Source: an uncultured Aquimonas sp. (GTDB taxonomy: Bacteria > Pseudomonadota > Gammaproteobacteria > Xanthomonadales > Xanthomonadaceae). Taken from it: a stretch of 64,000 nucleotides of DNA. The stretch covers positions 170,717 to 234,716 of the forward strand of contig NZ_CALART010000111.1 of the NCBI RefSeq assembly GCF_937888285.1, given 5' to 3'. Each line of letters starts with the position of its first letter. Positions within the stretch are counted from its first letter, which is position 1. The position numbers and the translations under genes were made by a program. Shown here one piece after another: positions 33,881-42,601 of the stretch. A model generated the notes under the pieces. The model made no database searches. It saw only the letters and a list, made by a program, of their open reading frames with translations, and was not told the origin of the DNA.

Positions 33881-36363
33881 GCCGCTTGCGCGCCTGGACC
33901 GGGCTGCTGCTGGGGCTCACTGCGGTGGGTCAGGCCTCAGCCGGTGCCTTCATCTTCGCCGAGGACTTTCCCGACGCCGTCACCCACCCGCAGATCTACA
34001 GCGGCAGCGGCGGCGAGCGCCCCGACCTCACCGTCTGCCTTGATCGCAGCATCAACGCCAGCCTGACCAGCCAGGCCGAGCCGGCGGTGATCAAGGCCAT
34101 CGACACCTGGAACCGCGGGCGCTCGCTGGGGGCGGACAACTACGCGCTGAACAATGCCACCGACATCGCTTCGGGTTACGACTTCGAGTCGGTGCTGCTG
34201 CATGAGCTCGGCCACTGCCAGGGCCTGAACCACGCCAACCACGCCAGCGAGTCCGGCTTCAACGATCCGCAGGCCAACGGCACCAAGTCGGCGCCCGGCC
34301 CCGACGGCGTGCTCAACCAGGGCGCCGGCAGCGACGGCATCCACGGCTCGCGCGACGACCTGCGCGGGGATGACGTCAACCTCCACTGGTACCTGCGCGG
34401 ACAGAACAACCCGGGCCTGTTCAACCCGGTCGCCGACAGCACGACGATGGCGCGCGAGTTGAACTTCCTGCCTTCGGGCCATCGCTTCGCCGCCAATGCC
34501 GACCGCAGCGTGATGGCGGCGCTGGGCTTCGCCAACTCCGAGGCTGTGATGCAGCAGGGCACGCCGCCGCGCGAAGCCAAGCGCCATCTGCACCACGACG
34601 ACCTGATGACGATCCGTTTCGCGCGCTCGGGCCTCAATCGCGTGCAGGGCAACAGCGATGATTACCGCTACCGCCTGCGCTATGTCGGCAGGCTGTCCAA
34701 CCCGTCCAATGCCGACTGCAATGTGCGCATCCGCATCGATACCAGCACCGGCTTCGCGGTGTGTGGCGTCAGCGCCACCGCCATCAATGGCAACACCAGC
34801 CAGTGGCGCATCACCCAGGCGCAGATCGCGATGAACTCGCAGATCAACTGGTACTACTCGCCGGGGCCGAATACGGTGACCCAGATCAGTTCGACCTCGC
34901 CGAATCCGAGCCCGGTGGGGCAGGGCTACACGGTGAGCGTGCGCGTCTCGAAGGGCAGCGGCATCAGCATCAGCGGCAATCCCTTCGGCACGGTCGAAGT
35001 GGACGACGGCCAGGGCGCCAGCTGCAGCTTCGAGCTGGCCAGCGCCATGAACGGGCAGGGCAGCTGCGTGATGCCGGGCGGCAGCGCTGGTCCACGCATC
35101 CTCACCGCGCGTTATCTGGGCCGCGGCGGCTTCGACTACAGCGAGGCCACGGCCAGCCACAGCATCAGCAATACGGTCGCGACCACCACCACGATCACCT
35201 CGCGGGTGCCCAGCAGCACCGTGGTCGGCCAGAGCTACTCGGTCAATGTCAGCGTGACCGCGAACAGCGGCACGCCGACCGGCAGCGTGCAGGTCAGCGA
35301 CGGCAGCAACAGCTGCCAGGCGACGCTGTCGGCCGGCAGCATGAGCTGCGCTCTGCCGTCCACCAGCGCGGGGACGCGCACCTTGAGCGCAAGCTATACG
35401 CCCAGCGGCAGTTTCGCTGCCAGCAGCGGCAGCGCCAGCCACGTGATCAGCCGTGCCAGCACGGTCTTCGCCAGCGGCGGCGTACAGCCCGCGCCATCGG
35501 CGCACGGGCGGACGGTGAGCGTCAGTTTCGCGCTGGCCAGCGTGGCCCCCAGCACCGCGACGCCGATGGGCACGGTGACGGTGCAGGCGGTGCCGGGCGG
35601 CGAAAGCTGCAGCGCCAGCGCCGCCAGCGGCGCCTGCAGCCTGACCCTGTTCGGGGTGGGCAGCCGCAGCCTCAATCTCAACTTCGCGCAGACGGCGGAC
35701 TTCAATGCCGCCAGCGCCAGCCTGTCGCACCAGGTCATCGCCGCCGGCACCAGCACGCGGATCGAGTCGGTAAGTCCGACGCCGGTGCGAGTCGGCCAGC
35801 CGTATGACGTACTGGTGCGCGTCGAGAGCGCGAATGTCGTCCCCGATGGCAGCGTGCAGATCAGCGAAGCGGCGAGCGGCTGCACGGCTTTCCTCTCGGG
35901 CGGTGCCGGCAGCTGCCGGCTGGTCTCGGCCGGGGCCGGAACGCGGATGCTTCAGGCCACCTATGACGGCAGCGGCAACTTCCTCACCAGCAGCGCCAGC
36001 GGCAGCCAGAGCGTGCTGCGTGGGGCGACCGCATTGCGGGTGATCGGCCTGTATCCGCAGCCGTCCCCGGTCGATTCGACGCTGCAGGTGCGCTGGGCGC
36101 TCGACGTTCTGGCGCCGGCTGCCGGTAGCCCCGAGGGCATGGTCACGGTCACTGCGGGGCCGGGCGAGAGCTGCAGCGCTGCGCTGGCGGCGGGCGGCTG
36201 CGCGCTGGGCCTCGGTGCTGCAGGGCCGCGCAGCCTGCAGTTCAGCTATGCCGGCAGCGTCGATTTCGAGCCCGCGTCTGCAGTGGCCGCCCACCTCGTT
36301 GACGCGGATGCGCTGTTCGCCAGCGGCTTGGAGGCGATCGAGGCGGGCGTGCAGGGCGACTGA
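33877..36363 (+). CDS. Metzincin-type metalloprotease with five Ig-like repeats
   Basis: 828 residues with a signal peptide ending near ASAGA. The zinc motif HELGHCQGLNH fits HExxHxxGxxH, so a matrixin/metzincin active site is present (about residue 109-119). Five tandem Ig-like repeats span roughly 345-805; each has a pair of cysteines placed alike (for example GASCSFELA and GSCVMP; NSCQATLS and SCALP), suggesting one disulfide per repeat, and each ends with an aromatic-rich xFxxxxxSxSH strand. The end, DADALFASGLEAIEAG, is a variant of the FANGFE tail. An extracellular protease with an adhesive stalk is the likely reading. Confidence 0.8.
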   Translation: MSRLRAWTGLLLGLTAVGQASAGAFIFAEDFPDAVTHPQIYSGSGGERPDLTVCLDRSINASLTSQAEPAVIKAIDTWNRGRSLGADNYALNNATDIASGYDFESVLLHELGHCQGLNHANHASESGFNDPQANGTKSAPGPDGVLNQGAGSDGIHGSRDDLRGDDVNLHWYLRGQNNPGLFNPVADSTTMARELNFLPSGHRFAANADRSVMAALGFANSEAVMQQGTPPREAKRHLHHDDLMTIRFARSGLNRVQGNSDDYRYRLRYVGRLSNPSNADCNVRIRIDTSTGFAVCGVSATAINGNTSQWRITQAQIAMNSQINWYYSPGPNTVTQISSTSPNPSPVGQGYTVSVRVSKGSGISISGNPFGTVEVDDGQGASCSFELASAMNGQGSCVMPGGSAGPRILTARYLGRGGFDYSEATASHSISNTVATTTTITSRVPSSTVVGQSYSVNVSVTANSGTPTGSVQVSDGSNSCQATLSAGSMSCALPSTSAGTRTLSASYTPSGSFAASSGSASHVISRASTVFASGGVQPAPSAHGRTVSVSFALASVAPSTATPMGTVTVQAVPGGESCSASAASGACSLTLFGVGSRSLNLNFAQTADFNAASASLSHQVIAAGTSTRIESVSPTPVRVGQPYDVLVRVESANVVPDGSVQISEAASGCTAFLSGGAGSCRLVSAGAGTRMLQATYDGSGNFLTSSASGSQSVLRGATALRVIGLYPQPSPVDSTLQVRWALDVLAPAAGSPEGMVTVTAGPGESCSAALAAGGCALGLGAAGPRSLQFSYAGSVDFEPASAVAAHLVDADALFASGLEAIEAGVQGD

Positions 36364-36413
36364 GGCACCCGCTGCCCGGGCATGCCGGATCGCCGCGCGG
36401 CTGGCACGACCAC

Positions 36414-36419
36414 TAGAAT
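36414..36419 (+). promoter_or_regulatory. Candidate -10 box (TAGAAT) upstream of rep
   Basis: CACTAGAATG 46 bases before the rep start. No -35 match is seen at the expected spacing, so it is tentative. An almost identical element precedes pyrF (38801). Confidence 0.3.
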
Positions 36420-36464
36420 GAGGCCCCAAGGCCGCACCCGGCCGTCCGCTACAGATCCCCTCGC

Positions 36465-38447
36465 ATGTCCGGATTGAATCCCCAGCAGGCCGCCGCGGTG
36501 GCCTATCGCAGTGGCCCTTTGCTCGTGCTGGCCGGCGCCGGTTCGGGCAAGACCAAGGTGATCACCGAGAAGATCGTGCGGCTGGTGCGCGAGGACCATC
36601 TGGCGCCCAACAAGATCGCCGCGATCACCTTCACCAACAAGGCCGCGCGCGAGATGCGCGAGCGCGTCGGCAAGCTGATGAAGTCCGAGCAGGCGCAGGA
36701 GCTGACGGTCTGCACCTTCCACTCGATGGGGCTCAAGTTCCTGCAGATCGAGCACGAGGCGGCCGGCCTGCGTCGCGGGTTTTCGATCTTCGATTCCGAC
36801 GACAGCACGTCGCTGCTCAAGGAACTGCTGCCCAAGGGCGCCAAGCCTGATGTAGTCGATGGCGTGCGCGGCCTGATCTCGCGCGCCAAGAACGATGTGC
36901 TCAGCCCCGAGCAGGCGATGGCCGCGGCGCGCAGTCCGCGCGAGCGCGAGGCGGCGGAGATCTATGCCGAATACCAGCGACGTCTGGGCGCCTTCAACGC
37001 GCTGGACTTCGACGATCTGATCCGCCTGCCGGTGGCCCTGCTCGCCGGCAGCGAAGACCTGCAGCGGACCTGGCGCGAGCGACTGCGCTACCTGCTGGTC
37101 GACGAGTACCAGGACAGCAACCCGGCGCAGTACGCGATGGTCAAGCTGCTGGCCGGGCCGCGCGGCATGTTCACCTGCGTCGGCGATGACGACCAGTCGA
37201 TCTACGCCTGGCGTGGCGCGAACCCCGAGAACCTGAACCAGCTCAGCGTCGACTATCCGAACCTGCGGCTGATCAAGCTGGAGCAGAACTACCGCTGCGC
37301 CAAGCGCATCCTGCGCGCGGCGAATGCGCTGATCGCCAACAACCCGCACGAGCATCTGAAGGCGCTGTGGAGCGAGCACCGCGAGGGCGAGCCGATCCGC
37401 GTGTTCGAGTGCCGCGACGACGAGCACGAGGCCGAGCGCGTGGCTTCCGAGATCTCGCATCTCGCCGAGAAGCACCGCGCGCCCTGGAGTGATTTCGCCG
37501 TGCTGTTCCGCGGCAACCACCAGTCGCGGCCGCTGGAGAAAGCCCTGCAGCTGCTGCGCATTCCCTACCACCTCGCTGGCGGCACGGCCTTCCTCGATCG
37601 CGGCGAGGTCAAGGACACCCTCGCCTGGCTGCGACTCGTCGCGAATCCCGACGACGATGCCGCCTTCCTGCGCGCGGTGACCTCGCCCAAGCGCGAGATC
37701 GGCAGCACCACCCTGGCCAAGCTCGGCGAGCTCGCCGGCCAGCGCCACGAGAGCCTGCTCAAGGCCGCCGAGCGCAACGATGTGCTGAAGGTGCTGCCGG
37801 CGCGACCAGCGGCGGCGCTGGATGGCTTTGTGCAGCTGATCCGCCGCTTCCGCCAGCTGTCCAACGCGCTGCCGGCGGCGGACCTCTGCCGCAAGCTGAT
37901 CGAGGATTCCGGCCTGCTCGCCGAGGTGCGCGCGACCTCGCGAGACGACAGCCTGTTCCAGCGTCGACGCGGCAACCTGGAAGAGCTGGCCGGCTGGCTT
38001 GAAGCCGCGCGCGGTGGCGGCGGGCCGGGCGAACTGGCGGCTCAGCTGGCCCTGCTGAGTCATGCGGATCGCGATGATCCGGGCGAGAGCGTGCGCCTGA
38101 TGAGCCTGCACGGCAGCAAGGGCCTGGAGTTCCGCTACGTCTTCATCGTCGGCGTGCACGAGGGCTCGCTGCCGCATGACGCCAGCCTCGACGAAGGCAA
38201 GGTCGAGGAAGAGCGCCGACTGATGTACGTGGGCATCACCCGCGCCAAGGAGCTGCTGCACCTCTCGTATCCCAAGCGCGCCAAGCGTTTCGGCGAGGTC
38301 TCGAAGAACGAACCCAGTCGCTTCCTCTCCGAAATCCCGGCCGCCGAACTGCACTGGGTCGGCCGCGATGCCGAGAAGGATGCCGAGCGCCGCGAGGACG
38401 TGGCGGCGGCGAGTCTGGCCAAGCTGGCGGCTCTGTTCAACGACTGA
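36465..38447 (+). CDS. rep: ATP-dependent DNA helicase Rep (UvrD family)
   Basis: 660 residues, superfamily I. Motif I is AGAGSGKTKVI, Ia ITFTNKAAREM, II VDEYQDSN, III GDDDQSIYAWRGA, IV EQNYRC, V SLHGSKGLEF and VI VGITRAKELL. Length and sequence fit Rep rather than UvrD (which is longer). It unwinds DNA 3' to 5' at stalled forks and displaces proteins ahead of the replisome. The gene is alone, with its own upstream region of 100 bases. Confidence 0.95.
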   Translation: MSGLNPQQAAAVAYRSGPLLVLAGAGSGKTKVITEKIVRLVREDHLAPNKIAAITFTNKAAREMRERVGKLMKSEQAQELTVCTFHSMGLKFLQIEHEAAGLRRGFSIFDSDDSTSLLKELLPKGAKPDVVDGVRGLISRAKNDVLSPEQAMAAARSPREREAAEIYAEYQRRLGAFNALDFDDLIRLPVALLAGSEDLQRTWRERLRYLLVDEYQDSNPAQYAMVKLLAGPRGMFTCVGDDDQSIYAWRGANPENLNQLSVDYPNLRLIKLEQNYRCAKRILRAANALIANNPHEHLKALWSEHREGEPIRVFECRDDEHEAERVASEISHLAEKHRAPWSDFAVLFRGNHQSRPLEKALQLLRIPYHLAGGTAFLDRGEVKDTLAWLRLVANPDDDAAFLRAVTSPKREIGSTTLAKLGELAGQRHESLLKAAERNDVLKVLPARPAAALDGFVQLIRRFRQLSNALPAADLCRKLIEDSGLLAEVRATSRDDSLFQRRRGNLEELAGWLEAARGGGGPGELAAQLALLSHADRDDPGESVRLMSLHGSKGLEFRYVFIVGVHEGSLPHDASLDEGKVEEERRLMYVGITRAKELLHLSYPKRAKRFGEVSKNEPSRFLSEIPAAELHWVGRDAEKDAERREDVAAASLAKLAALFND

Positions 38448-38595
38448 ATCGCCACGGGTTTTGGGGTTGCCCGCCGCGTTCTGCGCGAGCGGGCTCCCAG
38501 CTTCAGCTGTCCTGCGGCCCGCCCGCTTCGTGCAGTGTGGTTCGAGCCCACGACCTTGGGCGGCTCCCGGCCCAAACTGCCGAACTGTCTCCCGC

Positions 38596-38635
38596 ATAGG
38601 GTGGGCCCTGGCCCACCGGAGCTTGATTCTGGCCA
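38596..38635 (+). repeat. Interspersed repeat GGGTGGGCCCTGGCCCACC
   Basis: A palindrome (GTGGGCCCTGGCCCAC) followed by GGAGCTTGATTCTGGCCATT. A second copy with a few differences is at 47107-47147, overlapping the end of a GGDEF-EAL gene. Confidence 0.75.
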
Positions 38636-38800
38636 TTTGCCCGACAACCGCATGCGGCTCATGTCGGACCCGCGCCCCACCTTGTTTTCCTGTGCATTGA
38701 GCTCATCGACGGGCGACTGCTCATCCGTGTTCGCCTGCGTGCCATGCGCGTGCCGAATCTTGTCCGCGAATCGCGCTGCCTCGCACTCGCGGTGGCCGAC

Positions 38801-38806
38801 TAGAAT
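38801..38806 (+). promoter_or_regulatory. Candidate -10 box (TAGAAT) upstream of pyrF
   Basis: GACTAGAATG lies 28 bases before the pyrF start. A -35 box is not recognisable. It matches the element before rep. Confidence 0.3.
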
Positions 38807-38834
38807 GCGCAGGCCCCCGCTGCCCGAGTACGCC

Positions 38835-39545
38835 ATGAGCCATGTCCCCGCGCGCCAGCGCCTGATCTTCGCCCTCGATGTTTCCACCGCCATCGAGGCC
38901 GACGCCTGGATCGAGCGCCTGGGCGACAGCGTCGCGTTCTACAAAATCGGCATGGAGCTGCTCAGCTCGGGCGACTACTTCCGCGTGCTGGAGAAGCTTG
39001 CGGATGCCGGCAAACGCATCTTCGTCGACCTCAAGTTCCACGATGTGCCGGCTACCGTGGGGCATGCCGTGCGCGGCCTGTCGCGCTGGCCCGTCGACTT
39101 CTGCACCATCCACGGCCAACAGCCGGCGATGATGCGCGCCGCCGCGGAGGCTGCGGGTGCGATGAAGATTCTCGCGGTGACCGTGCTGACCTCGATGGAT
39201 GCCGAAGACCTTCAGGCCGACGGCATCAGCCGAACGCCGGTCGAACAGGTGCTGGCGCGCTCGGCGCTGGCGCAGGCCGCCGGCTGCCATGGCGTGATCG
39301 CCTCGGGCCAGGAAGCTGGCATGCTGCGCGCCGCGCGCGGCTCGGATTTCCTGATCGTCTGCCCGGGCATCCGCCCCGGCGGCCCGGCCGGCGACGACCA
39401 GAAGCGCACCGTTGGCGTGGCCGAAGCCTTTTCCGCGGGCGCCGACTACATCGTGGTGGGGCGGCCGATCCGCCAGGCGGCGGATCCGCGGCTGGCGGCG
39501 AATGCGATCGTCGATGAAATCGAGGCGGCGCTGGAAGCCACCTGA
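38835..39545 (+). CDS. pyrF: Orotidine 5'-phosphate decarboxylase
   Basis: 236 residues. The catalytic DxKxxD array is in IFVDLKFHDVPATV; phosphate-binding residues are in VCPGIRPGG and YIVVGRPIRQAADP. It performs the last step of UMP synthesis in the cytoplasm. The ATG at 38835 is the first in frame that matches the family's N-terminus; a long upstream extension is unsupported. A nested hairpin follows about 360 bases on. Confidence 0.95.
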   Translation: MSHVPARQRLIFALDVSTAIEADAWIERLGDSVAFYKIGMELLSSGDYFRVLEKLADAGKRIFVDLKFHDVPATVGHAVRGLSRWPVDFCTIHGQQPAMMRAAAEAAGAMKILAVTVLTSMDAEDLQADGISRTPVEQVLARSALAQAAGCHGVIASGQEAGMLRAARGSDFLIVCPGIRPGGPAGDDQKRTVGVAEAFSAGADYIVVGRPIRQAADPRLAANAIVDEIEAALEAT

Positions 39546-39642
39546 GCGGCAGATGTCCCCAGCCGATGCGGCAACGCTCTCCGTCGAGAGCGAGTGCTGC
39601 GGTGTCGCGGCGGTGAATGGGCGAGCTTGAGGCGGCCTTCAC

Positions 39643-39679
39643 CCCTCTCCCTCGACCGCTCTCCTGCAAGGGGAGAGGG
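39643..39679. repeat. CCCTCTCCC/GGGAGAGGG inverted repeat
   Basis: A 9-bp stem with a 19-base loop in the pyrF-rpsT gap. A tighter copy of the same repeat is at 42486-42510. The remainder of this ~490-base gap (39546-40032) has no gene; two hairpins follow. Confidence 0.65.
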
Positions 39680-39903
39680 AAGAGAAGCCCTGGGCTGGCG
39701 CGCAAGTGAGGGTCAGGTTGCAGTCAGGAAAGTCTTTCTTCTCAGTGTGATGCATGACCTATTTCAGGTATTGCATCAGCATTCGGCCTGCTCTAGGCTT
39801 GCTGCTGCCACTGACGGTTCACCGCCGCAGCGAGCGCCCAAAGCCGAGCAGCCGCAAACAGGGCTGCCGACAACAAGAAAACGCCGGCCTCGATCCGGCT
39901 TGA

Positions 39904-39936
39904 CGGGAGTCCCAGGGGGCTCCCGTTCTTGTTTGT
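39904..39936 (+). terminator. Nested hairpin downstream of pyrF
   Basis: Stem ACGGGAG/CTCCCGT with a 10-base loop, followed by TTCTTGTTTG. An outer pairing of ACAAGAA (39874-39880) with TTCTTGT (39927-39933) is an alternative. It probably terminates plus-strand transcription. Confidence 0.5.
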
Positions 39937-39972
39937 GGGTGCTCCCGACGCACGATTCGAATCGCGGGCAAC

Positions 39973-39999
39973 AAAAAAGCCGGCCCGAAGGCCGGCTTT
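39973..39999 (-). terminator. Rho-independent terminator of rpsT
   Basis: On the minus strand a 9-bp stem AAGCCGGCC/GGCCGGCTT with a four-base loop runs into a T6 tract, about 35 bases after the rpsT stop. A classic intrinsic terminator. Confidence 0.88.
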
Positions 40000-40032
40000 C
40001 TGCTGTCCCGACACCGCTGCGCGGCTCGATAC

Positions 40033-40296
40033 TTACGCCATCGCCTTGATGCGCGCCGTGAGGCGGCTCTTGTGGCGGGCAGCTTTGTTCTTGTGGATCA
40101 GACCGCGAGCAGCGTAGCGGTCAAGGACCGGCTCGGCAGCGGCCAGTGCGGCGCGGGCGGCATCGGCGGCGCCGGTGTCGATCGCCTTGATGACCTTCTT
40201 GATCGTGGTGCGCACCATGGAGCGGGCGCTGGCATTGCGGGCGCGGCGAACTTCGGACTGCTTCGCGCGCTTCTTAGCGGACTTGATATTGGCCAA
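40033..40296 (-). CDS. rpsT: 30S ribosomal protein S20, TTG start
   Basis: 87 residues, the normal S20 length. It begins (M)ANIKSAKKRAKQSE and has the conserved RSMVRTTIKKVIKAI and GLIHKNKAARHKSRL. The start codon is TTG, with CGAGGAG nine bases upstream. E. coli rpsT also starts with UUG, where the weak start is linked to autoregulation, so the feature is conserved rather than an error. Transcribed alone, away from murJ. Confidence 0.97.
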   Translation of the reverse strand: MANIKSAKKRAKQSEVRRARNASARSMVRTTIKKVIKAIDTGAADAARAALAAAEPVLDRYAARGLIHKNKAARHKSRLTARIKAMA

Positions 40297-40392
40297 GGGA
40301 AACTCCTCGAGGCGTAGCGGTAAGGGCGGGACAAGACGCGCAAGTATGCGGGGGAGGCGAGGGCGCGTCAATCCGGGCGCCGTGCGCCCGGA

Positions 40393-40450
40393 CGGGATTC
40401 GGGATTGGGGATTGGACAGCTGGGATTCGGGATTCGGGATTGGGGATTCG
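40393..40450 (+). repeat. Double GGGATTC heptamer array, forward
   Basis: Two adjacent blocks of GGGATTCGGGATTGG-type units (40393-40415 and 40422-40450), the longest array in the window. Faced by the reverse array at 40627-40656 across about 175 bp. The rest of the rpsT-murJ gap (40297-40697) shows no gene. Confidence 0.88.
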
Positions 40451-40626
40451 ACCGAAGGTCGGGCCGGGCGCGGAGACTCGCAGCCCCGGGCTTTGCTTAC
40501 CCTCGCCGCGAAGCGTGGTTGACCGAGCGTGTGGCGTGAGGTCTGGGCTGGGGTAGCCTTGCGGCTGTGCAAGCTTTGATGCAAAGCGACCCCGCCGCTT
40601 CGCCGCGCCCGTGGTTGTCCGCTTTA

Positions 40627-40656
40627 CGAATCCCCAATCCCCAATCCCCAATCCCG
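40627..40656 (-). repeat. GGGATTC heptamer array, reverse
   Basis: Four AATCCCC units 41 bases before the murJ start; right member of the pair. Confidence 0.88.
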
Positions 40657-40697
40657 CGCGGCGGCGGCAACGCCGCCGCGCCGGCACAGCCGCCCAA

Positions 40698-42305
40698 ATG
40701 CCCAACCTCCTCCGTTCGCTCGCCTCCTTCAGCGGCCCGACCTTTCTGTCGCGGATCCTGGGGCTGGTGCGCGAGATGGTCATCGCCCAGACCTTTGGCG
40801 CCAACGCGGCGACCGATGCGTTCTGGATCGCGTTCCGCATCCCCAATTTCTTCAGGCGGCTGTTCGCGGAGGGCTCGTTCTCGCTGGCCTTCGTGCCGGT
40901 GTTCACCGAGTACAAGCAGACCCGCGAGCAGGCCGAGCTGCGAGAGCTGATCGCGCGCACCGCCGGCACGCTGGGCGCCGTGCTGCTGGTGGTGACCGCG
41001 CTGGGCATGCTGTTCGCGCCGGAGATCGCGCGCCTGTTCGCGCCGGCCACGAGTGCGGAGGCCGGCAAGGTCGATCTGATCGCCGACCTGCTGCGGGTGA
41101 CCTTTCCCTTCCTGCTGTTCGTCTCGCTGACCGCGCTGGCCGGTGGCGCGCTGAATGCCTATGGGCGCTTCGCCCTGCCGGCGGCGACGCCGATGATCTT
41201 GAACATCTGCATGATCGCCGCTGCCTGGTGGCTGGCGCCGCTGCTGGAGGTGCCGGTGATGGCGCTGGCCATCGCCATCCTGGTCGCCGGCGTGGTCCAG
41301 TTGCTGGTGCAGTTTCCGGCCCTGCGCCGGCTGGACCTGCTGGTCTGGCCCGCCTGGGGCGGCGCGCATGCCGGCGTGCGGCGGATCCTGAAGCTGATGG
41401 TGCCGACCCTGTTCGGCAGTTCGGTGGCCCAGGTCAATCTGCTGCTGGACACGGTGATCGCGGCCTTCCTGATCGCCGGTTCGCAGACGTGGCTGGCGCA
41501 GACCGATCGTCTGCTGGAGTTTCCGCTCGGCATCTTCGGCGTCGCACTGGGCACAGTGATCCTGCCGGCGCTGTCGAGGCATCACGTCGGTACCGACCCT
41601 GCAGGCTTCTCGCGCGCGCTGGACTGGGGCCTGCGCATGGCGCTGCTGATCGCGCTGCCGGCGATGCTGGGTCTGATGCTGTTGGCTGAGCCCATCCTCG
41701 CCACTCTGCTGCAGTACGGCGCTTTCACCGCCTTCGATACGCGGATGGTGGCGCTGTCGCTGATGACCGTCAGCCTCGGCCTGCCGGCCTTTGTGCTGAT
41801 CAAGGTCGTCGCACCCGCCTTCTATGCCCGCCAGGACACTGCCACCCCGGTCAAGATCGGCATCCTTGCGATGATCGCCAACATGGGCTTCAACATCGCC
41901 TTCCTCGCCGCTCTGCTGTGGTGGCGTGCCGACGAGTTCGCGCCAGGCCTGAGCGTGTTCGAGAAGCTGGCTGCGCTGCCGGGCCTGCATCTCGCCCTGT
42001 CCGCGGCCAGCGTGGCCTCGGGCTGGCTGAACCTGCTGCTGCTGGCCTGGGTGCTGCGGCGCCAGGGCGTGTATCGCGCGCAGCCTGGCTGGAGCCGCCA
42101 CCTGCTGCGCCTGGGCCTCGCCTGCGCGGCGATGGCGGCGGCGCTGTGGGCCGGCCTGCAGCTGTGGCCAGAGTTCGGCCTCTACGGCTGGCAGGGCCGC
42201 AGCTGGCGACTCGCCGTGCTGGTCGGCGGCGGTGCGGCAGTCTTCGGCCTGGTGATGCTGGCGCTGGGGTTCCGACCGCGAGACTTGAGGGAAGCGCCAG
42301 GCTAG
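40698..42305 (+). CDS. murJ: Lipid II flippase MurJ (MviN)
   Basis: 535 residues, about 14 membrane helices. Family signatures are LLRSLASFSGPTFLSRILG, GANAATDAFWIAFRIPNFF, RRLFAEGSFSLAFVPVF and DTATPVKIGI. It moves lipid II across the inner membrane for peptidoglycan assembly. The start ATG at 40698 yields the standard MPNLLRS N-terminus. Its stop codon TAG is provided by the first bases of the palindromic element at 42302. Followed at 42670 by ribF, whereas in many genomes ribF lies directly after murJ, so the conserved order is kept despite the inserted repeats. Confidence 0.95.
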   Translation: MPNLLRSLASFSGPTFLSRILGLVREMVIAQTFGANAATDAFWIAFRIPNFFRRLFAEGSFSLAFVPVFTEYKQTREQAELRELIARTAGTLGAVLLVVTALGMLFAPEIARLFAPATSAEAGKVDLIADLLRVTFPFLLFVSLTALAGGALNAYGRFALPAATPMILNICMIAAAWWLAPLLEVPVMALAIAILVAGVVQLLVQFPALRRLDLLVWPAWGGAHAGVRRILKLMVPTLFGSSVAQVNLLLDTVIAAFLIAGSQTWLAQTDRLLEFPLGIFGVALGTVILPALSRHHVGTDPAGFSRALDWGLRMALLIALPAMLGLMLLAEPILATLLQYGAFTAFDTRMVALSLMTVSLGLPAFVLIKVVAPAFYARQDTATPVKIGILAMIANMGFNIAFLAALLWWRADEFAPGLSVFEKLAALPGLHLALSAASVASGWLNLLLLAWVLRRQGVYRAQPGWSRHLLRLGLACAAMAAALWAGLQLWPEFGLYGWQGRSWRLAVLVGGGAAVFGLVMLALGFRPRDLREAPG

Positions 42306-42469
42306 GAGCCTGTCGGGCTTTGGTGGTCGAGGCGAAAGTTCGGCTGCGAGCGGGCAGGTTTTCGGCGATTTGCGGGCCCATAGCAGCGCTATGGGTCAAG
42401 AATTGGCGGAAAGATGGACCGCGCAGACGGACTTGCAGCCCGGCCATCCAAAGCCCGACAGGCTCCTAG
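42302..42469. mobile_element. 168-bp palindromic MITE-like element at the end of murJ
   Basis: Perfect 22-bp terminal inverted repeats (42302-42323 and 42448-42469, beginning CTAGGAGCCTGTCGGGC) and arms that remain complementary, with mismatches, to a central CCCATAGC-AGC-GCTATGGG. The whole unit folds into one long hairpin. It has no coding capacity. The terminal CTAG supplies the murJ stop codon. Target duplication cannot be judged because the CTAG ends are themselves palindromic. No transposase is nearby, so a nonautonomous element moved in trans is the best guess. Confidence 0.75.
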
Positions 42470-42485
42470 AGCCTGAGGCAGATCT

Positions 42486-42510
42486 CCCCTCTCCCCTTGT
42501 GGGAGAGGGG
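42486..42510. repeat. CCCCTCTCCC/GGGAGAGGGG hairpin repeat
   Basis: A perfect 10-bp stem with CTTGT loop, same family as 39643-39679. Confidence 0.75.
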
Positions 42511-42601
42511 CCTGATTCGGTGCGACTGGGTGCCCGGCAATCGAGTCGCTCGCAGCGGGTCCCCACAGGGCGAAAGCCCAAGCCCACCGCAGCCGCCCCA
42601 G

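Larger units (their letters stand above)
38448..38834. other. Intergenic region between rep and pyrF
   Basis: 387 bases without a convincing gene. It contains an interspersed repeat (38596-38635) and a candidate -10 box (38801). The stretch near 38540 has a tRNA T-arm-like TGGTTCGAGCCCACGA, but no cloverleaf can be built around it. Confidence 0.6.

Noticed and set aside
26790..36363. Rhomboid as processing enzyme for the FANGFE tail
   Set aside because: The tail is hydrophilic and not followed by a membrane helix, which rhomboids need.
38535..38600. tRNA-like T arm near TGGTTCGAGCCCACGA
   Set aside because: No acceptor, D or anticodon stems can be formed around it in either direction.
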